Assembly: GCF_002153425.1 (NCBI RefSeq)
Contig: NZ_KZ119600.1
Coordinates: forward strand, 2,965,920 to 3,029,919
Reading direction: 5' to 3'
DNA length: 64,000 nucleotides
Source of the DNA: Litchfieldia alkalitelluris
Lineage (GTDB): Bacteria; Bacillota; Bacilli; Bacillales; Salisediminibacteriaceae
Program-made: the position numbers and the translations under genes
In this document: piece after piece, positions 50,052 to 58,034 of the stretch
Layout of the letters: the number at the start of each line of letters is the position of its first letter
Position numbering within the stretch: the stretch's first letter is position 1
Notes under the pieces: generated by a model
Databases searched by the model: none
What the model was told of the DNA's origin: nothing
What the model saw: only the letters and a program-made list of their open reading frames with translations

Positions 50052-50402
50052 CTACACTTTCGGTACTTCAATGGAGTGAATCACTGTTAATTCATCATCT
50101 TCTGATTCAATGGTGAATGGTGTAAATGATTCTACACTAATTGGATTTCCACCACTTGAAGTTTTGTAAATGGCAGATTGACCAAATGTAGTTTCTGATG
50201 CAATATCACTATCAGAACCTTTTACGACAACTTGTAACTTTAATACTTGATCACCTGTTGAATGTGTCCACTGTACTCTACTATCTGTAGGAGATAATCG
50301 TACAATAGAGTTTCCCTCATCATTTTGTAACTCAATATACTGCCAATTTGATTCAATGTAAGTTCGTAAATCTGAATAACCTTCTTGTAAAATTTCAGCC
50401 AT
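50052..50402 (-). CDS. Structural protein of unknown role
   Basis: A 116-residue strand-rich protein: LRTYIESNWQYIELQNDEGN near 12-31 and FTPFTIESEDDELTVIHSIE near the C terminus. It lies between the holin-like and GLUG genes in the capsid unit. It may be a minor head or decoration protein by position. GAGGAGG precedes the ATG. Confidence 0.45.
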   Translation of the reverse strand: MAEILQEGYSDLRTYIESNWQYIELQNDEGNSIVRLSPTDSRVQWTHSTGDQVLKLQVVVKGSDSDIASETTFGQSAIYKTSSGGNPISVESFTPFTIESEDDELTVIHSIEVPKV

Positions 50403-50620
50403 TATCTAACCTCCTCCTTTAAATTTGCAATTTGAATTTCTAATCGTTCAAGTGATTGAACAATTCGATCCTGTGCTATGTTTTGTTTTTCAATTTGTTG
50501 TACTAACCTTTCTTCACGTTTTTTAGATTCTTCACGGGTATCGTAAAAAAGCCATACAAACAATACTGCAAAGAATCCTTGTGAAAGTATTAACTCAAAT
50601 GGAATAGCGGTTATATCCAC
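50402..50620 (-). CDS. BhlA/UviB-like holin
   Basis: A 72-residue protein with one membrane helix (LILSQGFFAVLFVWLFY) followed by a charged coiled-coil tail (DTREESKKREERLVQQIEKQ), the layout of BhlA/UviB holin-like proteins. I placed the start at GTG 50620, eight bases after GGAGG. It is the first gene of the capsid unit. No endolysin accompanies it. Confidence 0.75.
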   Translation of the reverse strand: MDITAIPFELILSQGFFAVLFVWLFYDTREESKKREERLVQQIEKQNIAQDRIVQSLERLEIQIANLKEEVR

Positions 50621-50670
50621 TGTCACCACCTCCGATACTTAAATTTCATTTATGTAATTTTAGTTTTGAA

Positions 50671-50703
50671 CAAAATAAAAAGAGTGGCAGATGTCTACCA
50701 CTC
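50671..50703 (-). terminator. Leftward terminator upstream of the capsid unit
   Basis: On the minus strand GAGTGGTAG pairs with CTGCCACTC over nine bases (one G-U) around ACAT, followed by TTTTTATTTT. It would end any leftward transcript coming from the repeat field before it reaches the holin gene. Confidence 0.8.
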
Positions 50704-50790
50704 ACAAATGGAGGTTAAAAATGAAAGTATTATAAAAATCCTTTCGTTTAGTCACCCATGTATTGGGAAACTAAAAGAAAGGTTCTTCTT

Positions 50791-52147
50791 CATTACTAGT
50801 CTTTTGCACAGAATTGTAATTATCTTACTCTCCGTTGGGGTTTGGAGTTTTCTGTTTTCGTTCCTTATTTTTCGGTATGTCTCCCTTGTAGGTTATTAAC
50901 TTTTTCAGTAAAAGCCTATTAAATCAACGTTTTCAATTTATTGATCAAACTGGGAACATTGATAAACCTAGTGGTATCAAGGAGTTTTCTATTTCAAACA
51001 TTATTTTCTATTTATACACGCTTTTATCAAAAATTTTACATAAATATAGTTTTTTACTTAGGGAATCTATGACCTCGCAAAACGCTACCCCTTCCCTTGT
51101 AGGTTATTAACGATTTTTAGGACTAAATGCCCCAAACTCTTATTTATCAAGGGTTTTAGCGCTTTATTGACGAACACTTGTTTTCACCACTGTCTCACAA
51201 ACCCTTATATCAAGGTTTTCGACAATTTTCTAAACCCTTAACATTTCTTGATTTTCTCATACTTTCTCTTTTCCATTTGTATCATTACTAGTACGTTGCA
51301 CAGAATGGCTGGAACGTATGGGAGAGTAAGAATAAATGGGCGTTTCTATTTTCCTAAACTCAAAGGGTACTAACTTTTCGTTCCCCCTTCCATATACCCA
51401 CTTTGAGATCCCTTATGTATCAAGGGTTTAAGGGGTGTTTATCTGCAAATTTTCTCTGTTTTTAAGCATTTTTTGGCTTTTTACTCTCTATCATTACTAG
51501 TATTTTGCTTGAAAGTTCTGAAATGTTACTCTCCCTTGGGATTAAAGTAGGTTTCATTTTTCTCGCTTCTATCATAACTAGTATTTTACGCAAAAACTCG
51601 ATATAACTACTCTCCGTTAGGATTCAATGGTGTTTCTAAAACTTCACATAATTAAATTTCTCTCCCACATCACTACTAGTGTTTTACACAAAATCATTCA
51701 ATCTATTGTGGGAGTAGTGTTGTAAGTACTTTTCTATTTCAAACATTAACATTATCTATCATTACTAGTAATTTACATAAAATTCCCCTGTCCCTACTCT
51801 CACTTGAGGTTTGGGATTTTAAAACTTTCTTAACATTTCAACCTTTCCATATGGAGAGTTAAGGAATCCTATTATATCAAGGGTTGTAAGGTCGTTTTTG
51901 CAACAAAAATAGTGTAAAATGGACAATTTTTCTTTCTTCTTCATTACTAGTAATTTACGCAAAAACGTTGAATCACTATTCCCTACTGGGATTGAACGGT
52001 GTTTCTAAACATGGACATTATGTATTTCCTCCTTGTATTCTCCGTGTAATTTTAGTAGAATATATTAGTTTCTCTACCATAGTAACAGAGAAACTAAAAA
52101 TTGTCCTAGTCTTACTCTCCGTTGAGGTTCGGGTATGTTTCTAAGTG
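50791..52147 (+). repeat. Array of eight gapless ~70-nt units with variable cores
   Basis: Units begin at 50791, 51283, 51492, 51573, 51671, 51760, 51942 and 52078 (last one diverged on its left half). Positions 1-20 follow CATTACTAGTNNTTTNCNCA, positions 36-50 follow TACTCTCCGTTGGGG, positions 57-66 follow GGTGTTTCTA. Positions 21-35 differ in every unit. All units align without gaps. The block at 41-50 forms a small stem with a 4-nt loop in most units, with different paired bases (TCC-GTTA-GGA, TCC-CTTG-GGA, CTC-ACTT-GAG, CTC-CGTT-GAG), which suggests selection for structure. In units 2 and 5 the core block is inverted. Confidence 0.7.
52065..52097. repeat. Perfect 11-bp inverted repeat
   Basis: TTAGTTTCTCT (52065-52075) and AGAGAAACTAA (52087-52097) flank an 11-nt loop, followed by AAATT. 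It merges into the left half of the eighth array unit. It may be a structured RNA stem; the T-run needed for a terminator is missing. Confidence 0.55.
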
Positions 52148-52371
52148 TCCACATTTTGATTTTCTCTATATATTCTCTGTTTTTCTGTTTTATAGTCTCT
52201 TCTGATTGTTTGCCAGCACTCTTTGCAATACATGGTTCGATTGCTAGTTGCTTTAATTAACACCTCACAATTCTCACACTTCTTAGCCTTATTTTCACCA
52301 TGATAATAATCATAATAAAAGCCAATAACTGTGAAGTTATCACCCTTACACTTATATAGTAGATAACTCTG
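52141..52371 (-). pseudogene. Start-less zinc-ribbon reading frame
   Basis: An open frame of 76 codons without any usable start codon encodes CENC and YCKEC 13 residues apart, then WQTIRRDYKTEKQRIYREN, the pattern of small phage zinc-ribbon proteins. The first codons (SYLLYKCKG) occur again upstream in a second copy (SYLLYKCRGG, with CRKCDC) that stops at LQ. It appears to be the decayed remainder of a gene family or a gene with lost start. Confidence 0.55.
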
Positions 52372-52475
52372 TTAATTATTGCAGTTTTTCGGCACAATCA
52401 CATTTTCGACATTGACTTCTAAAACCACCCCTACACTTATATAGTAGGTAACTTGGTTAATTATTGCAGTTTTTC
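52343..52475. repeat. Duplicated 48-bp segment (two copies, 85-bp offset)
   Basis: Copies lie at 52343-52390 and 52428-52475 and share CTTATATAGTAG and GTTAATTATTGCAGTTTTTC with few differences. On the minus strand both encode LYKC followed by K/R, and both are preceded by the same CTGCAATAATTAAC. They are partial duplications within the zinc-ribbon remnant. Confidence 0.7.
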
Positions 52476-52678
52476 CTTAAATTGTCGCATTTTCTCTTCT
52501 ATAACCTATAGTACTTTGAAACACATGAAAATTTCACTTTTTCGCTAAAACCTCACATTTTACTTGACGATAACGAACAACCCCTTTACAATAAAATTGT
52601 AATAAAAATTAGTGTCATGGTTATTGTTTGATTCGTAAATTAATAGCAATAAACCGTTGTATATATGTGTTTGTCAAA

Positions 52679-52725
52679 CTTGACAGGCAAGGGGTCGTTG
52701 GTTCAAATCCAATACGGCTCACCAT
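52679..52725. repeat. Right attachment site (47-bp direct repeat, copy 2)
   Basis: Identical to 35930-35976. It contains only the 3' part of tRNA-Val, so it cannot make a functional tRNA. The original tRNA terminator follows at 52739. Confidence 0.93.
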
Positions 52726-52738
52726 CTAATACATAGTA

Positions 52739-52769
52739 ACCACCTTTGTAAATAAAGGTGGTTTTTTTA
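52739..52769 (+). terminator. Original tRNA-Val terminator, displaced by integration
   Basis: ACCACCTTT pairs with AAAGGTGGT, followed by seven T. Before integration it would have followed tRNA-Val. The element carries a replacement at 36057-36091. Confidence 0.8.
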
Positions 52770-52897
52770 TTTCTTTTAATAACTCTTAACTGAAATACTA
52801 GTTCTCAAAATCTTCAAAATTAACATTACTAGTTTATGGTATGTTAGTAATTGGATATATTTATAAATTAATATATAAGGATCAAGGATGGTGAAAA

Positions 52898-53815
52898 ATG
52901 AAACAAATTACTGTAGAAGACATTGTCAATCAATTTTCATTACAGGTTTTGGCAGGGGCAGAATATCTTCGAAAAGCTATTACGAAGCCACGTGTACATC
53001 GACCTGGTTTGGAATTTGTAGGGTATTTTGACTTTTTTCCAACCGAACGTGTGCAAGTACTTGGTACTAAAGAAGTAACTTATTTACATAAATTAAGCCA
53101 CGAAGAACGTAAAACGAGAATTGGTAACATTGTGCATTATCACCCACCTTGTTTTATCGTTAAGGGAAAAGAAGAAGAGCTGACTTATTTAAAACAGCAT
53201 TGTACATCTGAAGGGATCCCGTTATTAATTACGAAACATGAGCAAAGGACGTCAGAACTTATAGCAAAACTAGAATCATACTTAGCTAATGAACTAGCAC
53301 CAGAGTTATCCATTCATGGTGTATGTGTTAATGTATCTGGCATAGGAATTTTATTGCGTGGAAAGTCCGGTGTCGGAAAAAGCGAGACAGCACATACTTT
53401 AATTGGACGTGGTCATCGTCTTATTGCAGACGATGTTGTCGTTCTAAAAAAAATTAGCCCTACGACACTGCTAGGTACTCACGATGAAAATACGAAAGAA
53501 TTTCTAGCTCTGAGGAGTATTGGATTATTAAATGTAGTCCGTCTTTATGGACAAAAGGCCTTTCAAGAAAAAACACAGATTGTCCTTGATATCACATTGA
53601 AGAAGTGGGAGAAGGATGAGCTTAATAATGAGCTTGACCATGAAGCACGCTTTACGGAATATATGGGAGTACAGATTCCTTCCATTGAAATTCAAGTTCA
53701 ACCAGGGCGTGATGTTGCAGGTCTAATCGAAGCAGCTGTACAAAATTGGATATTAAAGCAGCAAGGATACAGCGCTGCCGAGGAATTTATGGAGCGGATC
53801 GAAAAAGATTACTAA
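52898..53815 (+). CDS. hprK: HPr kinase/phosphorylase
   Basis: A 305-residue bifunctional enzyme that phosphorylates HPr on Ser46 and removes the phosphate again; it controls carbon catabolite repression with CcpA. The P-loop is GKSGVGKSETAHTLIGRGH near 153-171, followed by LIADDVVVLK; the HprK signature with Glu lies in EIQVQPGRDVAGLIEAA. Length matches the family. It is directly downstream of the integrated element. Cre boxes at 4935 and 59795 are potential outputs of this system. Confidence 0.95.
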   Translation: MKQITVEDIVNQFSLQVLAGAEYLRKAITKPRVHRPGLEFVGYFDFFPTERVQVLGTKEVTYLHKLSHEERKTRIGNIVHYHPPCFIVKGKEEELTYLKQHCTSEGIPLLITKHEQRTSELIAKLESYLANELAPELSIHGVCVNVSGIGILLRGKSGVGKSETAHTLIGRGHRLIADDVVVLKKISPTTLLGTHDENTKEFLALRSIGLLNVVRLYGQKAFQEKTQIVLDITLKKWEKDELNNELDHEARFTEYMGVQIPSIEIQVQPGRDVAGLIEAAVQNWILKQQGYSAAEEFMERIEKDY

Positions 53816-53956
53816 TCAAGAAAGGGAAAATTCTTTCTTCAATTAACATGCCTTTCTTCAGGTAGCTTTTATATGAAATAAAGTACCTACACATGGTCAA
53901 TACTTCTAATTATTGCTATGCTATAATTATGATGTTCCATATGGGAGGTGCTTTTT

Positions 53957-55171
53957 TTGGATCCATTAGATATCCTACTCAATAAAGATCAGGTTGTTCC
54001 GTACTATCAACCTATTATAAGTGCTGATAAACAAATGGTGATTGGCTATGAAGTTTTTGCCAGAATGAATACTAAGGAAGGCCCCCTCAGTCTCGGGAGC
54101 TTCTTTCAAGACGAATCAATACCCCTGGAGTATCGTGACGAAATTGATGAATATGTATACACACTTGCCTTGGAACAATTCCTTCATAGCCCAGACCAAT
54201 ATATAGTTTTAAATACTAATATCCATTCTCTACTAAAAGACAACGGGGACCATCTTATGGAAAAACTCTTCACCTATCAAGGAAAGGGACTTTCATTGAA
54301 TCGAGTTGTTCTTGAGATTAAAGAAAAGGATTATAATACTAACTTTACGGACATCAAACATCTCATTACATATATTCAAAGTACTGGTGTAAATATTGCT
54401 ATTGGAGATGTTGGAATCTCACACACTAACCTAGAACGCTTGGCAACACTAAATCCGAATATTGTGAAAGTTAATCTTGGTTTTCTCGAAGGAGATACAT
54501 TACCCGATCTATATCGCGATGTCCTACACTCATTGTCACTCTTAACAAGGAAATTAGGGTCGACTCTTTTATTTGAAGGTATTGATAAATATTCAAAGCT
54601 TAACTTCGCTTGGCGCAATGGAGCACGTTACTATCAAGGGTACTATTTGGCAAGTCCTAAACCTTCCTTTGTAGAAGCTGAATTTACTAAGGATACGCTG
54701 CAAAAGGAGTTTCATCTATTCATTGAACAAGAACGTAAAAAAATTAAGGCACAGCATGAATTAACTGAAAAGCTTAGCCTTGAACTGAAATCAGTATTAA
54801 AAAATATGAAAGCAAACAATAACTTAGATAACTTTTTATTATCTATTGCTAATGCCCTTTCTTCTTTCAGTTTTCGAGTATATATTTGTGACCATGATGG
54901 ATTTCAGCAAACCTCCAATGCCATAAGGACAAATGAAGGCCTTTGGAAACTTGAGAAGAGTGGTTTTCAAAGAAATTGGAGTTGGAGGCCTTACTTTATT
55001 GAAAACATCGTAAAAATGGAATTTAAGAAAAGGGGAATCTTGTCTGATTTATATACAGATATAGAGAAAGATGAAATGATCCGGACATACTCCTATCCAT
55101 TAGAGGATGGATTATTTTTATTTATTGATATCCCATACTCTTATTTATACGAGCAAGAAGGTTTACTATAA
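53957..55171 (+). CDS. ykuI: YkuI, EAL-domain c-di-GMP-binding protein with PAS-like C terminus
   Basis: A 404-residue protein close to B. subtilis YkuI in length and architecture: EAL domain (about 12-245) and a YkuI_C PAS-like domain (about 290-404, FRVYICDHDGFQQTSNAI to LFIDIPYSYLYEQ). Active-site positions are degenerate: EAL is EVF, and the DDFG position reads GDVG. It is therefore probably a c-di-GMP sensor rather than a phosphodiesterase. B. subtilis YkuI binds c-di-GMP without detectable hydrolysis. I placed the start at TTG 53957, after TGGGAGG. Confidence 0.88.
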   Translation: MDPLDILLNKDQVVPYYQPIISADKQMVIGYEVFARMNTKEGPLSLGSFFQDESIPLEYRDEIDEYVYTLALEQFLHSPDQYIVLNTNIHSLLKDNGDHLMEKLFTYQGKGLSLNRVVLEIKEKDYNTNFTDIKHLITYIQSTGVNIAIGDVGISHTNLERLATLNPNIVKVNLGFLEGDTLPDLYRDVLHSLSLLTRKLGSTLLFEGIDKYSKLNFAWRNGARYYQGYYLASPKPSFVEAEFTKDTLQKEFHLFIEQERKKIKAQHELTEKLSLELKSVLKNMKANNNLDNFLLSIANALSSFSFRVYICDHDGFQQTSNAIRTNEGLWKLEKSGFQRNWSWRPYFIENIVKMEFKKRGILSDLYTDIEKDEMIRTYSYPLEDGLFLFIDIPYSYLYEQEGLL

Positions 55172-55278
55172 AATCAGTAAATTTGAGTTGTATATTGTTA
55201 ATTTTTCTCTGATAATAGAAAATAAGGAAATAAATTGACTTTACACTATATCTTATATTAGTGGGAATAGGAGACTCG

Positions 55279-56544
55279 ATGTTACAAGATTTGTTTGTTA
55301 ATGGATTCTTCCTTTTACTATTTTGTTGTTTCATCCCTCTTATATTAATTTTCAGGAACGAAACGATACGTAAAAGGAAAATTCTCTTAACTACTACTAC
55401 CTCAGCTGCAATAATTGCCTGTATCAGTTTTCCAATTCAAATGAGCAATGGTATTTTTTTCGATTTACGCCTTGTTGCTCAAATTTATGGTTCGTTATAT
55501 GGTGGACCAATCGTAGCCATAGTCCTAACAATCGTTAACATTGGATATCGAAGCCTATTTGAAGGATCTGGTGTTATTACTTCTTTAGTCATTGCACCAC
55601 TTCATTTAATAGTTCTGATACTTATTCGCAAATGGTATTTAAGCTTATCCCTAACCTGGAAGCTTATTAATATCACTATATTAGGTTTAGGCTCTTCACT
55701 AATTACAATCTCTATCATCAATTACATGACACAAATGGCCACACCAACGGAAATAGTAATTTATTACAGTGCATTATTTATTTTTGCGTTGATCTTAGTT
55801 ATTTTTTCTGTTGAAACAATTGAAAAACAATGGTTTATTCAAACAAAAGTCTTCCAATCGGAGAAAATGGAAACTGTAAGTCAGCTTGCTGCATCCATTT
55901 CACATGAAATCCGAAACCCATTAACATCAGTAAAAGGATTTCTTCAACTTTTACAAAAATCGGAATTAAAGGATAAGCAAAAAAAATATCTTGAAATATC
56001 ATTAACAGAATTAGATCGTGCAGAAGAAGTGATTAGAGATTATCTTTCTTATGCAAAACCTGACTCCACCGGTCCTATGATGGTCTTGAATGTAAAAGAA
56101 GAAATAGATCGCATTATAAATATATTAAAGCCATTATCTAATCAAAATTCTATACATATTGAGACAGAGGTTAATACGCACTATATTAAAGGAAATCCTC
56201 AACATTTTAGACAATGCTTAGTGAATATTGGTAAAAATGCAATTGAATCGATGGAAACTCACTCGAAGGGGACCCTGAGTATAAGTACAGCAAGAGAAGA
56301 ATCATTTGTCTATATTTCTATAAAAGATACTGGAATAGGGATGACAAAAAATCAAATCGCTCGTCTTGGAGAGCCTTACTATTCGACAAAAGGGGCAAAG
56401 GGGACTGGACTTGGTACAATGCTTGTGTACCGTTATATTCAAAAAATGGGTGGGAGTATTAAAGTTAATAGTAAAAAAGGACAAGGAACAGAATTTATTA
56501 TTCGTCTACCATCAGCTGAAGCGATAAATAGCATACATAAATAA
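55279..56544 (+). CDS. Sporulation histidine kinase, KinB-like
   Basis: A 421-residue sensor kinase. Five or six membrane segments (5TM-5TMR_LYT type, LYGGPIVAIVLTIVNIGYRS near 73-92) precede a HisKA domain with the phospho-acceptor in AASISHEIRNPLTSVKGFLQ near 209-228 and an HATPase domain with N box GKNAIESM, G1 DTGIGMT and G2 GTGLGTMLV. The layout matches B. subtilis KinB, which feeds the Spo0F/Spo0A phosphorelay. No response regulator is adjacent, as expected for an orphan sporulation kinase. Start ATG 55279 after AGGAGA. Confidence 0.82.
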   Translation: MLQDLFVNGFFLLLFCCFIPLILIFRNETIRKRKILLTTTTSAAIIACISFPIQMSNGIFFDLRLVAQIYGSLYGGPIVAIVLTIVNIGYRSLFEGSGVITSLVIAPLHLIVLILIRKWYLSLSLTWKLINITILGLGSSLITISIINYMTQMATPTEIVIYYSALFIFALILVIFSVETIEKQWFIQTKVFQSEKMETVSQLAASISHEIRNPLTSVKGFLQLLQKSELKDKQKKYLEISLTELDRAEEVIRDYLSYAKPDSTGPMMVLNVKEEIDRIINILKPLSNQNSIHIETEVNTHYIKGNPQHFRQCLVNIGKNAIESMETHSKGTLSISTAREESFVYISIKDTGIGMTKNQIARLGEPYYSTKGAKGTGLGTMLVYRYIQKMGGSIKVNSKKGQGTEFIIRLPSAEAINSIHK

Positions 56545-56554
56545 ACGAAGGGAA

Positions 56555-56595
56555 AGAGTGCTCAAAGTAAATCCTTTTTGAGCACTCTTTTTATC
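56555..56595 (+). terminator. Terminator of the histidine kinase gene
   Basis: AAGAGTGCTCAAA pairs with TTTGAGCACTCTT, followed by TTTAT. Confidence 0.85.
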
Positions 56596-56644
56596 ATTAC
56601 TATTAGTTCAAGTTTTCGTTTTTAAGTAGTCAATGCTACCTTTT

Positions 56645-57985
56645 TTACTGTCGTTGACCTTCTGTTGCATTAGTTCTAATAGTATTTAGCTTCGGACTAT
56701 ATTCTTTCTTTTGAGAAACAGGGGGAAGTCTATTACTATTCTGTGGTTGTTTTTCCTTTTGTACTTGCTTAATTTCTATTTGAAGATAAATAGAAACTAT
56801 TAAGGCAAGCAAAATCAAAGCAAGGAAAACATAGAATACAGGGATATAACTTTGAGTCACTTCTCTTATTTGCGAGACTAACAACGGACCTAATATTCCG
56901 CCTAATGACCATGTTGTTAGAAGAAAACCATGTATTGCTCCAAGTTGCTTCGTTCCAAACAAATCTCCAATAAACGCAGGTAAATTTGAGAATCCACCTC
57001 CATAGCAGCTAACAACAAGGAAAACTAGTACTTGGAATAGTAAAATACTTGTAGTGTTTGGAAGAGTAATAAATGCCACTAACTGGAGTGCAAAAAAAGT
57101 TATAAAAACAGTTGGACGCCCAATATAATCTGATATAGCTGCCCATGCTAGTCTTCCGCCACCGTTAAAAATCCCCATTATCCCTACCATAGCAGCCGCT
57201 CCCGCGGCGGACATTCCAACAACTTCTTGTGCCATTGGCGATGCAACAGAAATCATCATAATACCAGCAGTCACATTAATAAGCATGATACTCCATAACA
57301 TCCAAAAACGCTTTGTTCTTACTGCTTCTCGAGCTGTAAGTTGTGACAAGTCCTGCTTCATTACTTTTTTGCCAGAATCAATTGCTTTTTTCATTGCATC
57401 AGGCATCCAGCCGTTAGGAGGTGGAGCAATGTACAAAGCCCCTAAGAACATGAGTACAAAGTAACATAACCCTAAAAGATAGAATGTAATTGGAATAGTA
57501 AGGGATTCCATTAAAAAGGCTGCAACAGGTGCAGTAATCAGGGCCCCTGCACCGAACCCTAGAACAGCCATACCTGTTGCCAAACCTCTCCTATCTGGGA
57601 ACCACTTAATGAGAGTAGAAACTGGTGCAATATAACCTAAACCCATACCTAATCCGCTAGCAACCCCATAAGTCAAAAGAAAAAGTAATAGAGAATCAAC
57701 TGCAACTGCCACACCTGCACCTGCCTGACCAATCCCAAACAAGATTGCTGCTAATATTGCAGATTTACGTGGCCCGTTCTTCTCAACGAAAGTTCCAAAA
57801 AATGCTGCAGCGATCCCTGCCAGTGCCATCATAATTGTAAAAGAAAACGTAATACCAGTCACGGACCAACCCATTAAATCTCTAATGGGGTTTGTATAAA
57901 CACTGTATGCGTAAGCTGCACCAATGGATAAATGGATTGAGATGGCAGATAATGCGATTAACCACCTGTTCTTATTAACCTCCAT
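56645..57985 (-). CDS. MFS transporter, oxalate/formate antiporter (OFA) family
   Basis: A 446-residue transporter with twelve membrane segments. It begins with the OFA pattern (NRWLIALSAISIHLSIGAAY, YSVYTNPI), has a large central loop (about 195-225) and a hydrophilic tail. It lies 49 bp downstream of acsA on the same strand and is probably cotranscribed, so a small carboxylate such as acetate, lactate or formate is a likely substrate (inference). The ribosome binding site is GGGAGGGG. Confidence 0.82.
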   Translation of the reverse strand: MEVNKNRWLIALSAISIHLSIGAAYAYSVYTNPIRDLMGWSVTGITFSFTIMMALAGIAAAFFGTFVEKNGPRKSAILAAILFGIGQAGAGVAVAVDSLLLFLLTYGVASGLGMGLGYIAPVSTLIKWFPDRRGLATGMAVLGFGAGALITAPVAAFLMESLTIPITFYLLGLCYFVLMFLGALYIAPPPNGWMPDAMKKAIDSGKKVMKQDLSQLTAREAVRTKRFWMLWSIMLINVTAGIMMISVASPMAQEVVGMSAAGAAAMVGIMGIFNGGGRLAWAAISDYIGRPTVFITFFALQLVAFITLPNTTSILLFQVLVFLVVSCYGGGFSNLPAFIGDLFGTKQLGAIHGFLLTTWSLGGILGPLLVSQIREVTQSYIPVFYVFLALILLALIVSIYLQIEIKQVQKEKQPQNSNRLPPVSQKKEYSPKLNTIRTNATEGQRQ

Positions 57986-58034
57986 ATTTCCCCTCCCTAG
58001 TTATATTAAGTTTCTACATACATTAATGCCCCTT

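Larger units (their letters stand above)
50704..52678. repeat. Non-coding repeat field at the right end of the element
   Basis: About 2 kb without a convincing complete gene. It contains eight ~70-nt units (listed separately), at least four copies of a small hairpin family built on TATCAAGGGTTT (near 51145, 51208, 51419, 51877), two copies of TCCCTTGTAGGTTATTAAC (50882-50900 and 51094-51112), a perfect 11-bp inverted repeat (52065-52097) and a duplicated zinc-ribbon fragment. Long frames on either strand here lack ribosome binding sites. It could be a replication or packaging origin, a regulatory RNA locus, or both. Confidence 0.75.

Noticed and set aside
50666-50899. A 77-codon plus-strand frame in the repeat field
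   Set aside because: It has no ribosome binding site, contains part of array unit 1 and overlaps the leftward terminator; it is probably chance.
50791-52147. CRISPR array
   Set aside because: Units are spaced irregularly (81 to 492 bp), conserved flanks are diverged and no cas genes are nearby; the variable core lies inside the unit, not between identical repeats.
50704-52678. Retron or reverse-transcriptase-associated array
   Set aside because: No reverse transcriptase is encoded in the window; the neighbouring 283-residue and 485-residue proteins lack the YxDD motif.
52824-52833. A ninth CATTACTAGT copy outside the element, upstream of hprK
   Set aside because: Only ten bases match, the rest of the unit is absent and it is part of a different inverted repeat (ATTACTA/TAGTAAT); likely coincidence.
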